From NCBI GenBank assembly GCA_020829485.1, contig JAIVFU010000157.1, positions 1 to 11,919 of the forward strand: 11,919 nucleotides of DNA, written 5' to 3'. Made by a program: the position numbers and the translations under genes. Shown piece after piece: positions 1 to 5,202 of this stretch (the stretch's first letter is position 1; each line of letters opens with the position of its first letter). The stretch is from Nostoc sp. CHAB 5834 (GTDB lineage: Bacteria > Cyanobacteriota > Cyanobacteriia > Cyanobacteriales > Nostocaceae). The notes below the pieces were generated by a model that saw only the letters and a program-made list of their open reading frames with translations, made no database searches and had not been told where the DNA came from.

Positions 1-2
1 TG

Positions 3-83
3 ATTGGTGGTATTCAAGCTAGAGGGGAAAAAGGAAACTACAGTACACAACGTATTAAATTTAGCTCTAACAGTTCTGGTTAA
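3..83 (+). CDS. C-terminal end of an unidentified protein (partial, enters from the left edge)
   Basis: This is the only plus-strand frame open from the window edge. It reads 26 residues, beginning IGGIQARGEKGNYSTQRIKF, and stops at TAA (81-83). The stop lies only 7 bp from the end of the converging lipoprotein gene on the other strand, a spacing that would suit a real gene end. The fragment is too short to assign to a family, and a chance open frame of this length cannot be excluded. The start lies outside the window. Confidence 0.3.
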   Translation: MGGIQARGEKGNYSTQRIKFSSNSSG

Positions 84-90
84 CTTTTCG

Positions 91-318
91 TTACATAGTT
101 ATGATTTTTCCTGCCGACTTACTTAATATAGCGCTGTTAATGTTAATTTTTTCTTTGCCACCGTGGCCACTATGATTGTTACTACTTACTGCCTCTGTAG
201 TTGGAGTGCTAGCAACTGGTGCTGATGGATTTTCTGCGGTTGGTGTACCACTACAGGAACTTAAGGTAACTATTAAGGCTGCTGCTGCTGTTAAACAGAT
301 ATAACGAAGTTTTATCAT
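91..318 (-). CDS. Short putative lipoprotein, probably a truncated gene
   Basis: The 75-residue product has a classic lipoprotein signal: a basic start (MIKLRY), a hydrophobic stretch at about residues 7-19 and a lipobox LSSC with the lipidated Cys at 22. A Ser/Thr/Pro/Ala-rich linker (about 23-46) and a His/Gly patch, NNHSGHGG (47-54), follow. The frame then reads KININSAILS and ends soon after in KSAGKIITM. I chose the ATG at 316-318 because a purine-rich GAGAAG lies just upstream; an in-frame GTG five codons earlier is possible. From memory, cyanobacterial lipoproteins with a helix-hairpin-helix domain begin similarly (a KI-NI-N-AILSEL-like motif) but run on for a couple of hundred residues, so this may be a remnant that lost its domain. 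No continuation is visible in any frame toward position 1. Function unknown; the membrane-anchored location is inferred. Confidence 0.55.
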   Translation of the reverse strand: MIKLRYICLTAAAALIVTLSSCSGTPTAENPSAPVASTPTTEAVSSNNHSGHGGKEKININSAILSKSAGKIITM

Positions 319-362
319 CTTTGCTTCTCGCACAACTCAAAAAGGTATCAATTGAAAGATTT

Positions 363-402
363 CAAACTATTACTAGAAAGTAGTTTGTTTGACACATTGT
401 CA
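363..402. promoter_or_regulatory. Two short dyads upstream of the lipoprotein gene
   Basis: The gap between the oxidase gene and the lipoprotein gene contains CAAACTA (363-369) paired with TAGTTTG (381-387). Next to it is the dyad TGACA-CAT-TGTCA (390-402). Both lie 45-85 bp before the lipoprotein ATG and could be a 5' leader hairpin or an operator. No good sigma-70 promoter was seen around them, so no specific role is assigned. Confidence 0.25.
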
Positions 403-483
403 TAGATTTTACTGTCGCATATAATCAGATTTTTTATCAACTATTTATCTAAAAGTTTAATAAATTAATTACTAATAATATTG

Positions 484-1509
484 TCAGGACTTTTTAACAG
501 TATTTTGAGAGTTACTCTGGGCAACTACTTCAAATTGACCCATGCAACCGTTTTCTGCGATCGCATCCTGATGGGGATGGAACATATACTTACCTGGGTA
601 ACGAAAAGCAAATTCTAAGATGTGCCTTTCTGCTACACCCATCGTAATCACATCGGTTTTCTCGCTAGGAGTCATACTCATGCCATAGCGATAGACATCA
701 AAAAAGTTGGCGTGGAGGTGAAACGTCACTGCCGGATCGTATTCAATGATGTTGAGAACATACAGCCGAATCAACTGATCTTTATAAATTTGAATGGGAT
801 GATGCATGTAATAGTGGGGCAGACCGTTGAAGGCGTAATAATCATTATGGCTATCATCATTCACGTCATACCCACCCATCACTAATACCATCTCATCAGC
901 CGGGGGACGGGGAGTAGGTGGATCGATGATGAACATCCCATACAATCCCTTGGCGATGTGGCGGGTGACTGGTTCAATATGGCAGTGGTATAAGTGAACG
1001 CCATAAGGTTCAGCATCAAATTCATAAATTGTGGCTTTGCCATTACTTATTGGGCGAACACCATCCATTTCTGCCGGATGAACGCCATGAAAATGCAAAG
1101 AGTGAGAATGTCCCGCATTGTTGAGAAATAATACCCGGATGCGATCGCCCTGTTTTGCCCGTAGCGTTGGCCCTGGTATGCGACCGTTTAAATCCCAGAT
1201 GTTGTAAGATACAGCACTATTGAGTTTTATGATGGAAGTACCCGCTGTTAACTGAAATTCCCGGATAGTTCGCCCATTTTCTTGCTTTACCGTCCCATAA
1301 TCAAAATCCCTTAACATCCTCATCGGGTTAGTAACGTCGTCTGGTGCTGACCTCTCGAATGGTGGCACTTTGACGATTGACTTACTTTGTAGATTTAGCA
1401 TCTGCCAAAGTCCAGCTGCACCAGTCACTCCAGCACCTGCTAGTCCCATCTGCAATAATTGACGGCGGCTCCAGGGTTTTCCGTTACCTAGAGCGAAGTT
1501 GTTGGGCAT
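484..1509 (-). CDS. Tat-exported two-domain multicopper oxidase (laccase-like)
   Basis: The 341-residue protein starts with a twin-arginine signal (SRRQLLQMGLAGAG, residues 14-27), so it is probably exported folded to the periplasm or thylakoid lumen. Two cupredoxin domains follow. Four His-X-His pairs supply the eight ligands of a type 2/type 3 trinuclear copper centre: H139/H141, H175/H177, H264/H266 and H311/H313. A type 1 site is visible only in domain 1: C176 between the HCH histidines, H184, and probably H134. The usual axial position (five residues after H184) is L189. The second domain has HPH rather than HCH, so it lacks the type 1 Cys. This suits the two-domain laccase class, which works as a trimer, more than copper nitrite reductase, which lacks the type 3 pair. 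The substrate cannot be read from sequence; phenols, Cu(I), Mn(II) or Fe(II) are all possible. A strong promoter sits 60 bp upstream. No clear Shine-Dalgarno precedes the ATG. Confidence 0.92.
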   Translation of the reverse strand: MPNNFALGNGKPWSRRQLLQMGLAGAGVTGAAGLWQMLNLQSKSIVKVPPFERSAPDDVTNPMRMLRDFDYGTVKQENGRTIREFQLTAGTSIIKLNSAVSYNIWDLNGRIPGPTLRAKQGDRIRVLFLNNAGHSHSLHFHGVHPAEMDGVRPISNGKATIYEFDAEPYGVHLYHCHIEPVTRHIAKGLYGMFIIDPPTPRPPADEMVLVMGGYDVNDDSHNDYYAFNGLPHYYMHHPIQIYKDQLIRLYVLNIIEYDPAVTFHLHANFFDVYRYGMSMTPSEKTDVITMGVAERHILEFAFRYPGKYMFHPHQDAIAENGCMGQFEVVAQSNSQNTVKKS

Positions 1510-1539
1510 GACATTTTGTTATGGTTAGCGCCAAAAAAT

Positions 1540-1560
1540 AATTGCAAAAGATTTGCAATT
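1540..1560. promoter_or_regulatory. Perfect dyad in the oxidase leader: candidate operator
   Basis: AATTGCAAA (1540-1548) and TTTGCAATT (1552-1560) are perfect inverted repeats with a 3-nt spacer. On the minus strand the dyad covers roughly +2 to +22 relative to the start predicted from the adjacent promoter, and ends 30 nt before the oxidase ATG. That is a classic repressor-operator position; an mRNA leader hairpin is the alternative. The regulator is unknown. Confidence 0.5.
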
Positions 1561-1568
1561 GCTTTTAA

Positions 1569-1597
1569 ATATTAGAGGAATTAGTAATTATTGTCAA
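1569..1597 (-). promoter_or_regulatory. Near-consensus sigma-70 promoter of the multicopper oxidase gene
   Basis: Read on the minus strand, a perfect -35 box TTGACA (1592-1597) is followed by a 17-bp spacer and a -10 box TAATAT (1569-1574). Transcription would start near 1562, giving a leader of about 52 nt. Such a good match is unusual in this AT-rich intergenic DNA. Confidence 0.65.
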
Positions 1598-1695
1598 TAA
1601 TTTTCCAGTGCTTCCAAACTGCTACTGAAGTTATTAAATTTAGAGAAAGGAAGAATTTTTTCTGAAAACTTTAGTCTAATTTACTTAAAAATTAC

Positions 1696-1885
1696 AGCAT
1701 TTATATCAGGGCTATTTCGTTCTAAACATAAACCGCCCAGAACTGAAGTTCCGGGCTAATAGCTTAAGTCCACGCTTAGTGGACTAAAAGCTTTTCTTAG
1801 TTCACTAAGCGTGGACTTTTGCTATTAGCCTCAGAATTCATTCTGAGGCGGGCTAGATGAGAATGAAATAGCCCTAGCATTTATA
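1696..1885. mobile_element. MITE-like palindromic element with 10-bp target duplications
   Basis: The outer ends are inverted repeats of 16 bp with one mismatch (1708-1723 and 1860-1875, AGGGCTATTTCRTTCT). Both arms then stay complementary inward for roughly 80 bp with small gaps. They share a common block with CTAATAGC and AAGTCCACGCTTAGTG, so nearly the whole element is one long palindrome. Smaller hairpins are nested inside: 1767-1785 (7-bp stem) and 1828-1849 (perfect 10-bp stem). Direct copies of AGCATTTATA flank it (1696-1705 and 1876-1885), which looks like a target-site duplication; the exact left boundary is uncertain by 2 bp. There is no coding capacity, so mobility would depend on a transposase elsewhere. 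It sits between the divergent oxidase gene and cbi operon. Confidence 0.75.
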
Positions 1886-1904
1886 CAGTGACTTCTGTAT
1901 AAAT
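1879..1904. repeat. Perfect 10-bp inverted repeat beside the MITE-like element
   Basis: ATTTATACAG (1879-1888) and CTGTATAAAT (1895-1904) form a perfect stem with a 6-nt loop. The left arm overlaps the right copy of the putative target duplication, so the dyad probably existed before the insertion. It could be an old terminator-like hairpin or an operator; no function is evident. Confidence 0.5.
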
Positions 1905-2012
1905 AATGTTCAAAGTCAACCAACTGTTTCATGCCTATTCCTGATATGCTTGTTGCCTTAGCAATACCTGAAGGACAAACAATTAGGATGAGAGGATATT
2001 TTGTTAGAAGTA

Positions 2013-2033
2013 ACGCGATGTGCAACTTATTCT
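2013..2033. repeat. 21-bp sequence identical to 11793-11813
   Basis: Positions 2013-2033 begin ACGCGATGTGCAACTTATTC and match 11793-11813 exactly in the same orientation. At the other site the sequence spans the stop codon and downstream end of a transposase fragment. This copy may therefore be a leftover insertion-sequence end, or both may belong to a dispersed repeat family. The similarity stops abruptly on both sides. Confidence 0.6.
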
Positions 2034-2088
2034 TGGAACCCCGCTTCCATTCGTCTAACAGAAAGGTCGATAGGCTTTGATTCTTGCT

Positions 2089-2111
2089 CCCCAACGCTAC
2101 AAGGGTTGGGG
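2089..2111. repeat. Small GC-rich hairpin in the cbiM leader
   Basis: CCCCAAC (2089-2095) pairs with GTTGGGG (2105-2111) around a 9-nt loop. No T-run follows on the plus strand. It resembles the short hairpin repeats scattered through Nostoc-type intergenic DNA. Whether it affects cbiM expression cannot be told. Confidence 0.4.
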
Positions 2112-2193
2112 CTGGGGTTAGGTTTAACACGGCGCTAAGTAGGTTTTTGTAATGTTGAATGCAGCAAAGTGTACTATTTGGAAGGTATAAATT

Positions 2194-2979
2194 ATGTCTA
2201 AAATTACCATTAAGTCAAAACGCCTATCACTAATTCTGATGGGGGTTCTGAGCTTTTATCTAGTTGTTGGAGCATCTGCACCAGCCTATGCTATGCACAT
2301 TATGGAAGGCTACTTACCAGGAAATTGGGCGCTTTTTTGGTGGATAGTAGCGTTACCATTTTTTGTTTTAGGATTGCGATCGCTGACTCGCATCACCCAA
2401 GCCAACCCGGAACTAAAATTACTCTTGGCATTGGCGGGAGCTTTTACCTTTGTGTTGTCGGCGTTGAAACTTCCTTCAGTCACGGGTAGTTCTTCCCATC
2501 CCACAGGTACAGGGTTAGGAGCGGTGCTATTTGGCCCGTTAGCGATGTCAGTGTTGGGGGGTCTAGTTTTGTTATTTCAAGCGCTGCTGTTAGCTCATGG
2601 CGGCTTGACGACATTGGGGGCAAATGCTTTTTCGATGGCGATAGCAGGCCCATTTGCTGCTTACTGGATATATCATTTGACGATGCGGCTAACTGGTAAG
2701 CAAAAAATAGCTATATTTTTAGCAGCCGCCTTGGGAGATTTACTCACCTACATCATTACTTCCGTACAACTCGCTCTTGCTTTTCCCGCACCTGTCGGTG
2801 GATTTATAGCCTCATTTACCAAGTTTGCGGGAATTTTTGCGATTACTCAAGTTCCTCTGGCAATTAGTGAAGGTTTGCTAACTGTATTGGTGTGGAATTG
2901 GCTACAATCTTATACACCTCAAGAACTAGAATTTTTGAAATTAATCAAAGGGGAACATCAACACAATGAAACAGTCTAA
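2194..2979 (+). CDS. cbiM: CbiM, substrate-binding membrane (S) component of an ECF cobalt importer
   Basis: The 261-residue protein is the specificity subunit of a group I energy-coupling-factor transporter that imports Co2+ (close relatives take Ni2+). It has an N-terminal signal peptide with an AYA cleavage site at 31-33. Cleavage would leave MHIMEGYLP at the mature N-terminus. In CbiM/NikM proteins the first amino group and the second-position His bind the metal, so this processing makes functional sense. A second conserved metal-site motif is SHPTGTGLG (101-109, His102). Several hydrophobic helices follow to about residue 240. A strong Shine-Dalgarno (GGAAGG, 2180-2185) lies 8 nt before the ATG. 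It overlaps cbiN by 14 bp and heads a four-gene operon. Presence of CbiN favours cobalt or nickel rather than another substrate; choosing between these two from sequence is not safe. Confidence 0.96.
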   Translation: MSKITIKSKRLSLILMGVLSFYLVVGASAPAYAMHIMEGYLPGNWALFWWIVALPFFVLGLRSLTRITQANPELKLLLALAGAFTFVLSALKLPSVTGSSSHPTGTGLGAVLFGPLAMSVLGGLVLLFQALLLAHGGLTTLGANAFSMAIAGPFAAYWIYHLTMRLTGKQKIAIFLAAALGDLLTYIITSVQLALAFPAPVGGFIASFTKFAGIFAITQVPLAISEGLLTVLVWNWLQSYTPQELEFLKLIKGEHQHNETV

Positions 2980-3268
2980 GAAAGGATCGAGTAATTGGCT
3001 GTTGCTATTAGGAGTAGTGGTATTGGCAGTAGCACCACTAGTATTAATTAAAGGAGCAGAGTTTAGCGGCGCAGATGGTCAGGCTGAAGATGCAATCAAA
3101 GAAATTCAGCCCGAATATAAACCTTGGTTTAATCCATTAATTCAGTTACCAAGTGGAGAAGTCGAAAGCTTATTATTTTCCGTGCAAGCGGCGGCGGGTG
3201 CTGGAGTAATTGGTTATGTCATTGGTTTATATAAGGGGCGTTCCCAGCAGCAAAGGAATAAGGAATGA
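2966..3268 (+). CDS. cbiN: CbiN, small auxiliary subunit of the ECF cobalt importer
   Basis: At 100 residues this is the normal size for CbiN. It has two membrane helices (about 10-28 and 67-89) with an extracytoplasmic loop between them. Family-typical motifs are SGADGQAE (34-41) and [10 protein letters not shown] (62-71). In the family CbiN acts with CbiM and is needed for metal loading and transport. The ATG lies inside the end of cbiM (14-bp overlap), with AAGGGGA about a dozen bases upstream as the ribosome-binding site. Its stop overlaps the cbiQ start by 4 bp (ATGA), so translation of the three genes is probably coupled. Confidence 0.95.
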   Translation: MKQSKKGSSNWLLLLGVVVLAVAPLVLIKGAEFSGADGQAEDAIKEIQPEYKPWFNPLIQLPSGEVESLLFSVQAAAGAGVIGYVIGLYKGRSQQQRNKE

Positions 3269-4077
3269 GTCTGCAAATAGATACCCTTGCTTATACGAAT
3301 CGATTGCGGTGGTTAGCACCAGAGCAGAAATTACTGTTTGCGATCGCTCTGCTAATTATCGCTGCCTTTACTCATTCCTTAGTTCAAGTTTTGATTGCAG
3401 TTTGGATGAGTACTTGGACAATTATCTATGCAAGGATTCCTAGCAAAATTTATTTCAAACTAGTGTATGTTGCTAGTTTTTTTTGGTTGACAAGTTTACC
3501 AGCTTTAATCATCAATGGCATAGATATTTCTCAATTACATTTAGTGCAAAATGACTCATTAATAGGAGTGGATATTGGTTCATATTATCTGTATATTAGT
3601 GTTCACGGTCTTCAGCAGGGATTGAAAATTTTAACACGAGCGATCGCCTCTCTTTCCTGCTTATATTTCATCATGTTAACTATCCCCTTTACCGAGCTTT
3701 TACAAGTCCTGCGTCGCGTGGGTTTTCCTGTGTTGCTAACCGACCTATTATTACTAATGTACCGCTTTATTTTCGTCCTATTAAACACAGCCGCAGAATT
3801 ATGGGCTGCTCAACAATCTCGCGGTGGCTACTGCACTTTTAGCATTGGGATGAAAAGTTTAGCTCTGTTAATTGGACAATTACTCAAACGAACCCTAGAA
3901 AACTATCGTCAAGTATCCTTGACTTTGGCATCACGGGGCTTCAATGGAGAATTTAAAGTTTGGCATCCTCATCGCTACCATCTATCCAAGCGATATGCCA
4001 TCGAAGCAATTCTAGGATGTGTGTCATTAGTCGCCTTGGATTGGTACGAATATGCAACAATTTTTACTCGAATTTGA
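3265..4077 (+). CDS. cbiQ: CbiQ, transmembrane coupling (T) component of the ECF cobalt importer
   Basis: The 270-residue membrane protein links the ATPase to CbiM. Hydrophobic segments lie at about 22-36, 38-57, 65-84 and 126-142, with further ones toward the C-terminus. The cytoplasmic part carries two Ser-Arg-Gly motifs, AQQSRGG (182-188) and LASRGFNG (221-228). These match the paired Ala-Arg-Gly-type motifs by which T components contact the ATPase. The start is the ATG of an ATGA overlap with cbiN. The 3' end overlaps cbiO by 26 bp. An 8-T run (3477-3484) occurs in the coding sequence, but the frame is intact. Confidence 0.94.
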   Translation: MSLQIDTLAYTNRLRWLAPEQKLLFAIALLIIAAFTHSLVQVLIAVWMSTWTIIYARIPSKIYFKLVYVASFFWLTSLPALIINGIDISQLHLVQNDSLIGVDIGSYYLYISVHGLQQGLKILTRAIASLSCLYFIMLTIPFTELLQVLRRVGFPVLLTDLLLLMYRFIFVLLNTAAELWAAQQSRGGYCTFSIGMKSLALLIGQLLKRTLENYRQVSLTLASRGFNGEFKVWHPHRYHLSKRYAIEAILGCVSLVALDWYEYATIFTRI

Positions 4078-4882
4078 ACAATTACATTACACTTATCCAG
4101 GCGCACAAGAATTAGCTTTGAATGGTTTAAATCTAAAGATTCCTTTTAACAAAAGATGTGCGTTAATCGGGCAAAATGGTTGTGGTAAAACAACGTTATT
4201 TTTATTAGCTAACGGTCTATATAAACCTCATAAAGGTAACGTGTATTGGCAAGGAAAACCTCTGCAATATGACCGTAAATCACTGATTAAATTACGCCAA
4301 CAAGTAGGGCTAGTTTTTCAAGATCCAGAACAACAACTGGTAGCTTCTACTGTTGAAGAAGATATTTCTTACGGCTTGTGTAATTTAGGATTGCCAACAG
4401 GAGAAATTAAACAGCGAGTCGAGCAAGCCTTAATAGAATTTGGACTTACTGAATTAGCTCAAAGACCAGTCCATCATCTTAGCTTAGGACAAAAAAAGCG
4501 AGTTTCTATAGCTGATGTTATGGTGCTAAAACCAGAACTTTTATTGCTAGATGAACCGACAGCTTATTTAGATAAGTTGCATACTCGTAACTTGATGACA
4601 ACTCTAAAAAAGATTCATGCAGATGGTACAACTATACTCATGGCAACCCATGACCTTGATTTAGTTTATCGTTGGGCAGACTGGATATTTGTGATGGATG
4701 GGGGACAACTTGTGATGGAGGGAAAACCACAAGATGTGTTTAACCAGCGGGAAATTCTCGAAGATTTACAGCTAGGAGTGCCATTGATATATGAGATGCT
4801 ATTTGCTGAGGGATCACCCGAAGAAGAACCAGTTTTAGAACGTTTGCGGCAAAGGATATTTAACTTATTCCGTTACTTGTAG
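4052..4882 (+). CDS. cbiO: CbiO, ATP-binding subunit (A component) of the ECF cobalt importer
   Basis: This 276-residue ABC ATPase powers CbiMNQ. All nucleotide-binding motifs are present: Walker A GQNGCGKTT (40-48), Q-loop Gln90 in VFQDPEQQ, signature LSLGQKKR (143-150), Walker B LLLLDEPT (163-170) and switch His200 in ATHD. The DPEQQL sequence after the Q-loop is typical of ECF ATPases. It starts inside the end of cbiQ (26-bp overlap) with only a weak ribosome-binding site, so it probably relies on translational coupling. A single A subunit is encoded here, consistent with the homodimeric CbiO of dedicated (group I) systems. No terminator is obvious right after the stop. Confidence 0.96.
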   Translation: MQQFLLEFEQLHYTYPGAQELALNGLNLKIPFNKRCALIGQNGCGKTTLFLLANGLYKPHKGNVYWQGKPLQYDRKSLIKLRQQVGLVFQDPEQQLVASTVEEDISYGLCNLGLPTGEIKQRVEQALIEFGLTELAQRPVHHLSLGQKKRVSIADVMVLKPELLLLDEPTAYLDKLHTRNLMTTLKKIHADGTTILMATHDLDLVYRWADWIFVMDGGQLVMEGKPQDVFNQREILEDLQLGVPLIYEMLFAEGSPEEEPVLERLRQRIFNLFRYL

Positions 4883-4981
4883 CAAGTAAATTTATTGAAG
4901 CGATCGCACCACCAATTTAAGTAATTCGGTGAGAATAAATTAAACTACATTACGCAATGTCAAATTAATTAATAAAAGCTG

Positions 4982-5090
4982 ATATAGCGGTTCCCATTCA
5001 GATGCGGTACAACATTACATCGCGAGGTGTAAGGGCACGGCACTGCCGTGCCCCTACGGGTGTACTTCACGTAAACGAAAACCGCTATAT
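4982..5090. mobile_element. Palindromic repeat element (MITE-like) with central GC hairpin
   Basis: Perfect 11-bp inverted ends, ATATAGCGGTT (4982-4992) and AACCGCTATAT (5080-5090), bound a 109-bp unit. Complementarity continues inward in decayed form. The centre is a perfect hairpin: GGGCACGGCA (5033-5042) and TGCCGTGCCC (5044-5053), around a single base. The hairpin resembles a dispersed repeat I recall from many Nostocales intergenic regions. The ends could be read as TA-flanked GCGGTT, as in elements moved by IS630-type transposases, but that is speculative and no longer target duplication is convincing. Confidence 0.6.
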
Positions 5091-5187
5091 TCTGATTACA
5101 ACGACTCTTGAGTTTATTAATCCTAAAAATATAAAAAACTGGTTTGCAAACTGCTGCTACTGTACTTTATAAACCTGCAATCAGCGG

Positions 5188-5193
5188 TATAAT
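5188..5193 (+). promoter_or_regulatory. Possible -10 box of the glycosyltransferase gene
   Basis: TATAAT is a perfect -10 hexamer ending 9 bp before the chosen ATG. No good -35 box sits 16-18 bp upstream. If used, it would give a transcript with almost no leader. Confidence 0.25.
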
Positions 5194-5202
5194 TTGATAT
5201 TT

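Larger units (their letters stand above)
1886..2193. other. Intergenic leader of the cbi operon; no gene or riboswitch recognised
   Basis: This stretch between the palindromic element and cbiM contains a 21-bp repeat (2013-2033), a small GC hairpin (2089-2111) and the cbiM ribosome-binding site. A minus-strand open frame runs across it (1831-2130), but its product resembles no family I know and it crosses the mobile element, so I do not call it. I looked for the B12 box and the stem arrangement of a cobalamin riboswitch and did not find them. No clear promoter stands out. Confidence 0.5.
4883..5202. other. Intergenic region between cbiO and the glycosyltransferase gene
   Basis: This 320-bp stretch holds a HIP1 octamer (4900-4907), AT-rich DNA without recognisable genes, a palindromic repeat element (4982-5090) and a perfect -10 hexamer just before the next gene. 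No RNA gene was recognised. Confidence 0.5.

Noticed and set aside
622..885. Plus-strand open frame inside the oxidase gene
   Set aside because: It lies wholly antisense to a clear multicopper oxidase coding sequence and its product is low-complexity with no known family.
1831..2130. A 99-codon minus-strand open frame between the oxidase gene and cbiM
   Set aside because: It crosses the palindromic element and repeat DNA and its product resembles no family I recognise. A chance frame is more likely.
2141..2177. Weak TTGTAA/TACTAT promoter for cbiM
   Set aside because: Poor match, and it would start transcription on top of the Shine-Dalgarno sequence.
1886..2193. Cobalamin riboswitch before cbiM
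   Set aside because: No B12 box or compatible stem pattern was found by eye.
3477..3484. 8-T run in cbiQ as a possible frameshift or slippage site
   Set aside because: CbiQ reads through at full length with both ATPase-contact motifs, so there is no sign of a broken or programmed frame.
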